DNA of 9,371 nucleotides, from NCBI GenBank assembly GCA_029907755.1, contig JARYLH010000053.1, positions 1 through 9,371 of the forward strand, given 5' to 3'. Source of the stretch: Candidatus Methanosuratincola sp. (GTDB taxonomy: Archaea; Thermoproteota; Methanomethylicia; Methanomethylicales; Methanomethylicaceae). How positions within the stretch are numbered: the first letter of the stretch is position 1; each line of letters starts with the position of its first letter. Of the stretch, positions 1 to 5,920 are shown in pieces. Position numbers and translations under genes: made by a program. The notes below the pieces were generated by a model. That model worked only from the letters and a program-made list of their open reading frames with translations, was not told the origin of the DNA and made no database searches.

Positions 1-723
1 GAGGAAAAGTCTCTCCTCAGAAGATCGATGCAGATGGTATTCCAGAATCCGTATGCCTCGCTGGATCCTAGAATGACAGTATACGACATCATCAGCGAGC
101 CATTCAAGATACACCGCCATATACCAAAAGAGGAATGGGAGAATAGGGTCTATAAGCTACTATCTATGGTCGGTCTGGAGCCGTACCATGCCGAGAGATA
201 CCCTCACGAATTCAGCGGTGGGCAGAGGCAGAGGATCTGCATCGCCAGGGCAATCGCAGTCGAACCTAAGTTTATTGTGGCAGACGAACCCGTTTCGTCT
301 TTGGATGTTTCGATCAGGGCGCAGATACTGAATCTCATGATGGACCTACAGAAGGACTTGGGGATATCCTACCTTTACATATCCCATGACCTGAGCTCTG
401 TCCGTCAGATATCCCACCGCGTGGTCGTTATGTACCTCGGCGAGATAGTCGAATCTGCGCCCACGGAGAAGCACTTCGAACACCCGATCCACCCGTATAC
501 CCGCGCTTTGATCTCCGCAGTACCTATTCCTGACCCGTCCAGAAAAATGGACGTGATACTCCTTCCAGGGGAGGTCCCAAGCCCGATCAACCCTCCCTCC
601 GGCTGCAGGTTCCACCCGCGTTGCCAGTACGCAACCGACAAGTGCAAACGGGAGAAGCCGAGGCTCGAAGAGATCGACAAGGATCATTTCGTGGCATGCC
701 ATTATGCCTTGAACTTCATGTGA
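1..723 (+). CDS. Peptide ABC transporter ATP-binding protein, OppF/DppF type (5' partial)
   Basis: This is the ATPase subunit of an oligopeptide/dipeptide importer; it hydrolyses ATP at the cytoplasmic face to power uptake. The frame is open from base 1, so the start and Walker A lie upstream of the window and 240 codons are visible. Numbered from base 1, the Q-loop is VFQNP (Q15), the ABC signature FSGGQRQR (SGGQ 72-75), Walker B FIVADE (91-96, D95/E96), the D-loop SSLD, and the switch histidine H129 in YISHD. The C-terminal oligopeptide-transporter extension follows: HPYTRA (164-169) and a cysteine cluster C202-x5-C208-x6-C215-x17-C233. In related OppD/DppD-type ATPases this cluster can hold a [4Fe-4S] centre. 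The internal ATG at base 28 cannot be the start, because it falls just before the Q-loop and would remove Walker A. It is probably the last gene of an opp/dpp operon, since T-tracts follow and the next gene has its own promoter. The substrate is inferred from the family only. Confidence 0.95.
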   Translation, partial: EEKSLLRRSMQMVFQNPYASLDPRMTVYDIISEPFKIHRHIPKEEWENRVYKLLSMVGLEPYHAERYPHEFSGGQRQRICIARAIAVEPKFIVADEPVSSLDVSIRAQILNLMMDLQKDLGISYLYISHDLSSVRQISHRVVVMYLGEIVESAPTEKHFEHPIHPYTRALISAVPIPDPSRKMDVILLPGEVPSPINPPSGCRFHPRCQYATDKCKREKPRLEEIDKDHFVACHYALNFM

Positions 724-736
724 TCTTGATTGGCGC

Positions 737-779
737 TTTGTTTTTTTGTTTTTTCCAAACTTGTTGATTGTTTTTTTTA
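737..779 (+). terminator. T-rich archaeal terminator after the ABC ATPase gene
   Basis: Two long T-tracts (741-754, interrupted by one G, and 771-778) lie 20 to 60 bases after the TGA stop. Archaeal RNA polymerase terminates at such tracts without needing a hairpin. Their position separates the transporter operon from the substrate-binding protein gene. Confidence 0.7.
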
Positions 780-793
780 TAGTTTTATGGTAG

Positions 794-803
794 TTTTTAA
801 ATA
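794..803 (+). promoter_or_regulatory. TATA box of the substrate-binding protein gene
   Basis: TTTTTAAATA fits an archaeal box A. A start point about 26 bases from its centre would fall near 825, giving a leader of roughly 35 bases before the ATG at 860. It shows that this gene can be transcribed independently of the ATPase gene. Confidence 0.6.
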
Positions 804-847
804 GGTTCTGCCTCTATAATTGATCAACTACACAGAGTGTGTAGATT

Positions 848-852
848 GGTGA
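848..852 (+). promoter_or_regulatory. Shine-Dalgarno site GGTGA
   Basis: GGTGA matches the archaeal anti-SD sequence (16S 3' end ..AUCACCUCC) and sits 7 bases before ATG 860. It supports that start, which also begins a classical signal peptide. Confidence 0.7.
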
Positions 853-859
853 AATCGAA

Positions 860-3259
860 ATGAAGTCCAAAATTTTTGCAGCCGCAATGCTATTTATATT
901 GCTTGGGTCAATGCTAGCAATCGCTCCGGTGCCGACAGTTGAGGCTACGCCTGACGGTATCTTCAAAATTACGATGGTTGCCCCAGGAAGCGCAAACCTA
1001 CTAAGGAGACAATGGGCTCTGATCGTAGCAAACTCATTCAAGTCAGTGGGCATCGATGCTAGAGTCGTATTCTTGGGATGGGGCTCTGTATATGACAGGA
1101 TCCTCACCCCTGAACCGTCGATGATAGGCAAGACTTACGATCAGGGTGGCTTCGACGCCCTCTTCATAGGCTGGACGCCCGGCTCTCCAGTGGCTCCGTT
1201 CGCAGGCTCATTCCAGATCTACTACAGCGCAAACACGCCGCCCAACTCTAACTACATGCTGTGGGAAAACCCGCAGTCTGACGCCCTGATAGAGAAGTTC
1301 ATGACCTCAGGATACAATAACGAAGGCATAACTGCTTTCAAGGACTGGCAGTATGTCCAGTACATCGATGTCCCCGCTTCCCAGATATTCTTCTCCACTG
1401 CTATCTTCACCGCCTCCAAGAGCCTTGACTTCAACGGCTACGAGTGGATATTCGACAACCTCGGCCCTGTGCCGCAGTACTTGACCGGCCTCAACGAGGT
1501 CGTCCTCGCTACGACCGGTGAGCTGCTTGACATAAATCCGCCGCTCTCGAACTCTTGGTACGACACTGAGGTCTTCAATGCCATCTTCGATTCGCTCTTC
1601 ACCCTGACCTCCGACTATGAATACGAGCCTGGCATATGCACCTCGCTAGATATCTCTAGCGATGGCAGCACCTTCACGTACCACCTCCGGGACGACGTCT
1701 ACTTCCATGACGGGATCAAGATGACCGCAGATGATGTCGTCTTCTCGTTCCTCGCCTACCTCAACCCGCAGTCCGGCTCCCAGCAGTCTGGTTTCGAGGC
1801 AGGCTACATCGGCGACGACATAACCTTCGTATACTCTGACGGAACGACCTCGAGGCTCGTTCTTGATCTGAGCGGCGACGAACCTGTTGCCTATTACCCC
1901 GCTCCAGCAAACGTGAGCGGCACGAGACCTGCTAGGATAGAGGCGCTCGATGCCAACACGGTCCGAATAACCATCGCTGAGTTCGGCGGTCTTGGCAAGC
2001 CTGTCGCGACCTTCCACCCGGAGGGCGACGGAGTCGCGATCCTGCCGAAGCACGTGCTTGAGGCGGTCCCATTCGAGGACTGGAAGACCCACCCGTTCAA
2101 TAGCGGTACTGGTACCTATGTTTCGAACGGCAAGACCTTCTCAGGACCGATAGGCACTGGTCCCTACGTATTCAAGAGCTACGAGCCAACTTCAGCGATA
2201 GTCACCCTTGAGAAGAACAACAACTACTGGGACAAGGCGAGGCTCGAGTCCGCGGGCTATTTCACCGTCCAGAAGTTCTACATAAGGTACATCGTCGAGA
2301 AGGACAGCGCGATAGCTGCGCTCAAGAACGGGCAGGTCCACATACTGGACCAGAACTACCAGCTCGGCAACGACTACAAGGCAGGGAACCTGGACTTCGC
2401 GGCTAACTACGAGCTGAGGGGATCAGGGATCCAGCAGCTCGGGTACAACATGCGCCACCCCGTCTTCGGCACAGGCGTCGATACCCCGCTCGGCAAGTCG
2501 AACCCCGCAAGGGCCGCCGAGGCAGCCAGGTACGTACGCCAGGCGATGGACTACCTGATACCTAGACAGCTGATCATTGACAACCTCCTGGGTGGTTTCG
2601 GTGAGCCGGCTGCGGTGCACGTGAACCCTGTTAGCCCATACTACAACTCAAGCATAGTCGCTAGGGAATACAACCCGTCCAAAGCCAAAGAGCTACTTGC
2701 AATGGCTGGATACTCGGTTGGGGTGACCCCTTCAGGGCCCACTGTGCTTTCGAGCTACCTCCTCGGAGAGCCTATCACATTCGAAGGGACATTCGACATC
2801 GATCCGGTGATCGCTCTGGAGCAGGATGGGATCGTTGCGCTCCTGCTCATGAGCACCGACAATTCGACCTGGACGCCGGTGGCACAAACCGTAGTGAATA
2901 CCGGTGGCTACTACAAGATGAGCTATACGCCAACTCAGACTGGCACCTACTACTTCAAGGTCCAGTTGACCGGAGTCGGAGCCAAGACAGCTGCTGCTTC
3001 AGCAGCCTCAGGTCCGAGCTACCCATACGAGAGCATCAGCAAAGTCATTGATCCGCAGACCACTCCAGCCAAGAGCGTAACTGTGATCTCTGTCGATAAT
3101 GCGATCTCGTCATACGCCAACCAGGTGAACGCGCTCAACACAAAGGTCAATGACCTGACTGCGCAGCTAGCGAATGCCACAAATATGGCATATGCCGGCA
3201 TTGGGCTTGCAATAATAGCGCTGATAGTCGCAATCGCCCTCGGAATGAGGAAAAAATAA
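860..3259 (+). CDS. Membrane-anchored family 5 (peptide/oligopeptide) substrate-binding protein with circularly permuted domain order
   Basis: This is an extracellular solute receptor for an Opp/Dpp-type ABC importer, 799 residues long. Residues 1-29 are a signal peptide (MKSK, hydrophobic core, cleavage likely after VEA). Residues 32-208 are what is normally the C-terminal half of an SBP_bac_5 protein: the strand DGIFKITMV, then VGIDARVVFLGW, FDALFIGW, and the closing helices and strand up to GYEWIF. Residues 210-618 are what is normally the N-terminal half: VVLATTGELLDINP, then FTYHLRDDVYFHDG with TADDVVFSF, LEKNNNYWDK, VRQAMDYLIPR, and last KAKELLAMAGY. In ordinary members AGY is followed directly by the segment found here at the N-terminus, so the two halves are swapped. 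Residues 628-742 look like an Ig-like beta domain, 745-773 form a short coiled coil, 776-796 a transmembrane helix, and the tail is RKK. It lies directly downstream of an OppF-type ATPase gene but has its own promoter. Family assignment is firm; the ligand is unknown. Confidence 0.93.
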   Translation: MKSKIFAAAMLFILLGSMLAIAPVPTVEATPDGIFKITMVAPGSANLLRRQWALIVANSFKSVGIDARVVFLGWGSVYDRILTPEPSMIGKTYDQGGFDALFIGWTPGSPVAPFAGSFQIYYSANTPPNSNYMLWENPQSDALIEKFMTSGYNNEGITAFKDWQYVQYIDVPASQIFFSTAIFTASKSLDFNGYEWIFDNLGPVPQYLTGLNEVVLATTGELLDINPPLSNSWYDTEVFNAIFDSLFTLTSDYEYEPGICTSLDISSDGSTFTYHLRDDVYFHDGIKMTADDVVFSFLAYLNPQSGSQQSGFEAGYIGDDITFVYSDGTTSRLVLDLSGDEPVAYYPAPANVSGTRPARIEALDANTVRITIAEFGGLGKPVATFHPEGDGVAILPKHVLEAVPFEDWKTHPFNSGTGTYVSNGKTFSGPIGTGPYVFKSYEPTSAIVTLEKNNNYWDKARLESAGYFTVQKFYIRYIVEKDSAIAALKNGQVHILDQNYQLGNDYKAGNLDFAANYELRGSGIQQLGYNMRHPVFGTGVDTPLGKSNPARAAEAARYVRQAMDYLIPRQLIIDNLLGGFGEPAAVHVNPVSPYYNSSIVAREYNPSKAKELLAMAGYSVGVTPSGPTVLSSYLLGEPITFEGTFDIDPVIALEQDGIVALLLMSTDNSTWTPVAQTVVNTGGYYKMSYTPTQTGTYYFKVQLTGVGAKTAAASAASGPSYPYESISKVIDPQTTPAKSVTVISVDNAISSYANQVNALNTKVNDLTAQLANATNMAYAGIGLAIIALIVAIALGMRKK

Positions 3260-3265
3260 ACACCC

Positions 3266-3279
3266 TTTTTTTTATTTTT
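3266..3279 (+). terminator. T-tract terminator after the substrate-binding protein gene
   Basis: Eight T, one A and five T begin 7 bases after the TAA stop, a typical archaeal intrinsic terminator. It would also insulate the convergent minus-strand gene that ends at 3340. Confidence 0.7.
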
Positions 3280-3339
3280 AAGTCTGCTTAATTCCCATAT
3301 TTTCGGAAGATTTGGTATATTCGTGCAAAGCAGAGTTCA

Positions 3340-3678
3340 TTAAATCATGAGTAAAGTCAGTGCGAGGCTTTCCACAAACAGCAGAACCCCAAGAGCGACC
3401 ATCCGTAGCCCCCTCTTCTCAGGCTTCTCTTTAACCTCTTTTTTCTGTTCCTCCCCCTTCGCCTCCCTCCTCAGCCTCAGGTATGCAAAAAGCTTGCTAT
3501 AGCTTGCGCTCGAGACGAAGAAGCCCAGATAGCCGCCAAAAATCAGCACAATGCCGCTCAAAAGGAACGTGACAAGGACGAATGTGTTGAGTGGCTCCCT
3601 CTCCAATAAAGAACCGAGAGCAGAGATTACCAATGAAATAATATTAAGGACTATGAAGTCTGCAATTAGGATCCTCAA
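3340..3678 (-). CDS. Small three-helix membrane protein, unknown function
   Basis: A 112-residue protein that I do not recognise. Hydrophobic segments at about residues 5-24, 32-55 and 93-111 predict three membrane helices. A strongly charged Lys/Glu/Arg-rich loop at 67-92 lies between the second and third. The start is TTG; no ATG or GTG lies upstream in frame, and a minus-strand TATA (3701-3707) is centred 26 bases away, so the mRNA would begin at or next to the start codon and be leaderless. The gene is convergent with the binding-protein gene and divergent from the next gene. Length, membrane pattern and promoter support a real gene, but no family is evident. A 61-codon plus-strand frame over the same bases lacks such support. 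Confidence 0.6.
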   Translation of the reverse strand: MRILIADFIVLNIISLVISALGSLLEREPLNTFVLVTFLLSGIVLIFGGYLGFFVSSASYSKLFAYLRLRREAKGEEQKKEVKEKPEKRGLRMVALGVLLFVESLALTLLMI

Positions 3679-3700
3679 AGTGCAAACCTTCAGGAGAGCC

Positions 3701-3707
3701 TATATAA
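3701..3707. promoter_or_regulatory. TATA box usable in both directions (TATATAA)
   Basis: The near-palindromic TATATA lies between two divergent genes. Its centre is 26 bases from the TTG start at 3678 on the minus strand and 32 to 41 bases from the GTG 3736/ATG 3745 starts on the plus strand. That is suitable spacing for one box serving both genes. No other obvious TATA occurs in this 66-base gap. Confidence 0.5.
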
Positions 3708-3744
3708 CCCCGTTCCTAAATGTTTTCCGTGATTAGTGATACCG

Positions 3745-4647
3745 ATGACAAAAGAGAAAGCCAGGCGTAAAAAGAAGGATCAGCCTTCTAACAAGGCAAA
3801 GATTGTCGGGATACTCATAATTGCGGCTCTGGTGGTCTCCACCCTGGGGATACTCCTCGCAGGCAGCGGGCCGAAGACAACGCCGCTGCCGTCGCCCCAG
3901 AACTTCAAGCCTCAGGTCTGGATGGGATACATCCCGGCTGATGCATACGAGTTCAGGTTCCTGAACATAACAAAGCTCTCGATATTCCCTGACCTGCTCT
4001 CCGAAACCGTCCTCTCGATATCCGATCCTGAGATACAGGTCAACATTTCCGAGATAACCTTCGGGATTGATCTCATCGCCTCCAACTACACCGGAGTTTC
4101 GATACTTGGGGTTGGGGATGAAGTCAGGGGTAGGGTCTCCGGGGCATTGCAGGGGAGCAACATCACGCCGTCATACTCGCTTGGCGTGCCAGTCTACAGG
4201 ATCCCAGCGAGCAACGGTTCAACCGCTTCCGGCGCATGGCTATGCGTCTACAACAACTCCTTGCTTTACAGCGAGGGCGATTCAGCCGCATTCCAGGCAA
4301 TAGCCTCGATAATCGGAGCCAGCCAGCTTCTCTTCGATAACGACTCGTACAAGACCGGTTACCTCCTTGCCACCGGAGGATCCGATAGCTTTGTGGTCTC
4401 CTATTACAGGGCTGACATCAACCAGTTCAACATCTCTTGGGTAATGAGCGCAGCGTTCGGCTCGACCTCGATTGTGAAGCACGATGTCTTCTCCTTCCCC
4501 ACGAGGGACCTTGCGAGCGCCCAGTATTCCGCGGTCGTCAAAAACGTGATAGGAAACGCCTCTGCCGTCTACCTCTCCGGGCCTTATATGCTTGCAGTCG
4601 ATACTTACCCCCTGTCAGATATCCGCCTGGTGCTGATGAGCCTCTGA
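3745..4647 (+). CDS. N-terminally membrane-anchored, sequon-rich surface protein, unknown function
   Basis: A 300-residue protein. A very basic cytoplasmic start (KEKARRKKK) is followed by one hydrophobic helix at about 20-40. A Pro-rich linker (42-58) then leads into a soluble domain, so the predicted topology is N-in with the rest outside. The exposed part carries nine Asn-X-Ser/Thr sequons (for example NIT, NYT, NGS, NNS, NAS), suggesting archaeal N-glycosylation. I see no catalytic or metal-binding motif. ATG 3745 is preceded 4 bases away by GTGAT, a partial match to GGTGATC. GTG 3736 (three codons longer) is an alternative start; with a TATA centred near 3704 either would have almost no leader. 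It stands alone, between a divergent membrane protein and a T-tract terminator. The function is unknown. Confidence 0.8.
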   Translation: MTKEKARRKKKDQPSNKAKIVGILIIAALVVSTLGILLAGSGPKTTPLPSPQNFKPQVWMGYIPADAYEFRFLNITKLSIFPDLLSETVLSISDPEIQVNISEITFGIDLIASNYTGVSILGVGDEVRGRVSGALQGSNITPSYSLGVPVYRIPASNGSTASGAWLCVYNNSLLYSEGDSAAFQAIASIIGASQLLFDNDSYKTGYLLATGGSDSFVVSYYRADINQFNISWVMSAAFGSTSIVKHDVFSFPTRDLASAQYSAVVKNVIGNASAVYLSGPYMLAVDTYPLSDIRLVLMSL

Positions 4648-4655
4648 CCCATCCT

Positions 4656-4667
4656 ATTTTTTATTTC
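4656..4667 (+). terminator. T-tract terminator
   Basis: Six T, one A and three T occur about 10 bases after the TGA stop of the surface-protein gene. It fits an archaeal terminator. The same stretch could alternatively act as a weak TATA element for the GC-rich region that follows. Confidence 0.5.
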
Positions 4668-4716
4668 AACTTCGCTGGACTGCCCTAATCCGTGGGGGTG
4701 TGGTAGCTTACGGGTG

Positions 4717-4747
4717 CCTCGCAGGGTAGTACTGATTTCTTGCGAGG
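4717..4747 (+). other. Hairpin in intergenic GC-rich stretch
   Basis: CCTCGCA (4717-4723) pairs perfectly with TGCGAGG (4741-4747) around a 17-base loop. It lies after the upstream terminator and before the TATA of the next gene, so it should not belong to either mRNA. A small structured RNA or a protein-binding dyad is possible; I cannot assign an RNA family. Confidence 0.3.
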
Positions 4748-4779
4748 AGAACGCGTCCGTTCGAAAATGGTGACAAAAA

Positions 4780-4787
4780 GATAAATA
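4780..4787 (+). promoter_or_regulatory. Probable TATA box of the four-helix membrane protein gene
   Basis: GATAAATA is preceded by an A-rich stretch. A start point about 26 bases on would fall at 4810, immediately before GTG 4813, which favours a leaderless GTG start over ATG 4831. Confidence 0.4.
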
Positions 4788-4812
4788 CCAAGAGCAATCC
4801 CTTCTAACCTCG

Positions 4813-5214
4813 GTGTTTCCTTTGAGAAGCATGCCGCGGCTCGTACTCTTGATGGTTGCCCTCCAGGTCCCGCTAGTTGCCATTGACCTGATCTTGCCAT
4901 TCTTTTCGCCGTTTTTCGAGCAGTTCGGGACCTTCGACTTCTTCGCGGCCTACATGTTCGCTTTCTTCGACTTCATACTGATTATAGGTTTCAGGTCTGG
5001 GGCAAAGTGGGCATGGGTCTTTGGTCTGCTCTTTAGCGGCCTCAACGTGGTCATGTACGTGTACATGTACCTCGCAAACCCCGTCCTCCTCTACATATTG
5101 CCTCTCTTCTTGAGGGTTGCGGTGATGTTCTGCCTCAGGGGCAGGGCTGTCCGCGACTACTTCGATCTGCTGGGCAATGCTGGCAATAAAACAAGGAAGC
5201 CGCTCAAGAAATGA
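4813..5214 (+). CDS. Small four-helix membrane protein, unknown function
   Basis: A 133-residue, strongly hydrophobic protein that I cannot place in a family. Predicted helices lie at about residues 9-31, 41-61, 67-87 and 89-107, with many Phe and Tyr residues. A basic tail follows (RGRAVRDYF to KTRKPLKK), probably cytoplasmic. GTG 4813 lies a few bases after the start point predicted from the TATA at 4780-4787. ATG 4831, which begins MPRLVLLM, is the alternative and lacks a clear ribosome-binding site. The last 11 bases overlap the 3' end of the convergent minus-strand gene. Nothing in the sequence indicates a catalytic role. Confidence 0.7.
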   Translation: MFPLRSMPRLVLLMVALQVPLVAIDLILPFFSPFFEQFGTFDFFAAYMFAFFDFILIIGFRSGAKWAWVFGLLFSGLNVVMYVYMYLANPVLLYILPLFLRVAVMFCLRGRAVRDYFDLLGNAGNKTRKPLKK

Positions 5215-5920
5215 GCGGTATTATCTCAGTCTTTATGTAGGAAAGGAACTCTGCAGGCTCGACCTCGCTGAACGCTGTCACGACCCCGTTCCTAGTCACC
5301 CCGACTACTATCCCGTACTTCCTAGACTTGAACACAATGTACCAGATCCCTCCCCTGGAGGAGTAGTCTGAGTACAGGACAGTGTTCGCAAGACCCGAAC
5401 CGTAGAGGGAGAGCTTCTTGATGTTGGGTATGTTCACCCCGTCGAAGAAGATGACTTTTGTGTCCTCTGGGTTCTGCTCGTGGAACTTCTTGAGGGTCTC
5501 CGGATGTATCCTACTTTCCACTATCCCCCCAACGGAGATGAACAGTATCTTGCTGAGGAGGTTGGCTATGTTGTTCGCGGCCCTCTTCTTCTCCAGCACA
5601 ATGAGGAAGATCCTTTCCCCAGACTTGTGGAACGTGAAGGGCGACTCAGAGGTCTTGGTCACCACTTTCTCACCGTCCCGGTGGTGCACTGTGAACGCAT
5701 AGTCCTGCGAGAGAACCCCTTCGAGCGAGTCCTGCGTCATGCTGAGCTTCATTACCTCAGTGATCAGCGGGATCTTCTCGCCTCCGTATTCGAAATCCTG
5801 CTCCGTCCGGTAGCCCTTGAGCTTGCCGGAGATAGTCGGGATGTCTATTTCCTCCTTTACGATGAAAACCTTCCCGGCCAAGACCATAGCGACATCACTG
5901 TCCAGGTAATCGTGCCACAT
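5204..5920 (-). CDS. Conserved-looking soluble protein coupled to topoisomerase IB, unknown function
   Basis: A 238-residue protein that I do not recognise. It has no signal peptide or convincing membrane helix and appears to be a mixed alpha/beta cytoplasmic protein. The N-terminal half has alternating polar and aliphatic strands (GKVFIVKEE, IFLIVLEKK). The C-terminal half includes KVIFFDGVNIPNIKKLSLYG and a run of strands (GIWYIVFKSRKYGIVVGVTRNG). No nuclease, ATPase or zinc motif is visible. ATG 5920 is preceded by AAGGAAATTA, a plausible ribosome-binding site inside the end of the topoisomerase IB gene. The 26-base overlap suggests the two are cotranscribed and translationally coupled. 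That context hints at a role in DNA topology or chromosome work, but this is inference only. Confidence 0.85.
   Translation of the reverse strand: MWHDYLDSDVAMVLAGKVFIVKEEIDIPTISGKLKGYRTEQDFEYGGEKIPLITEVMKLSMTQDSLEGVLSQDYAFTVHHRDGEKVVTKTSESPFTFHKSGERIFLIVLEKKRAANNIANLLSKILFISVGGIVESRIHPETLKKFHEQNPEDTKVIFFDGVNIPNIKKLSLYGSGLANTVLYSDYSSRGGIWYIVFKSRKYGIVVGVTRNGVVTAFSEVEPAEFLSYIKTEIIPLIS

Noticed and set aside
1646..2092. Minus-strand frame of 148 codons within the substrate-binding protein gene
   Set aside because: Antisense shadow: the plus-strand protein is clearly family 5, and this frame has no promoter, ribosome-binding site or recognisable domain.
860..3259. Substrate-binding protein as a frameshifted or fused pseudogene
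   Set aside because: The frame is uninterrupted, has one signal peptide and one anchor, and both halves of the fold are complete once permutation is allowed.
3551..3736. Small plus-strand frame of 61 codons antisense to the three-helix membrane protein
   Set aside because: Polar composition with no domain, no ribosome-binding site, and it would cover the divergent promoter. The minus-strand frame has the coherent membrane pattern.
4690..4775. tRNA-like pieces (GGTAGCTTA near 4702 and TTCGAAA near 4760)
   Set aside because: The bases flanking the putative T-loop do not pair (GTCCG against ATGGT), and no acceptor stem or anticodon arm can be formed.
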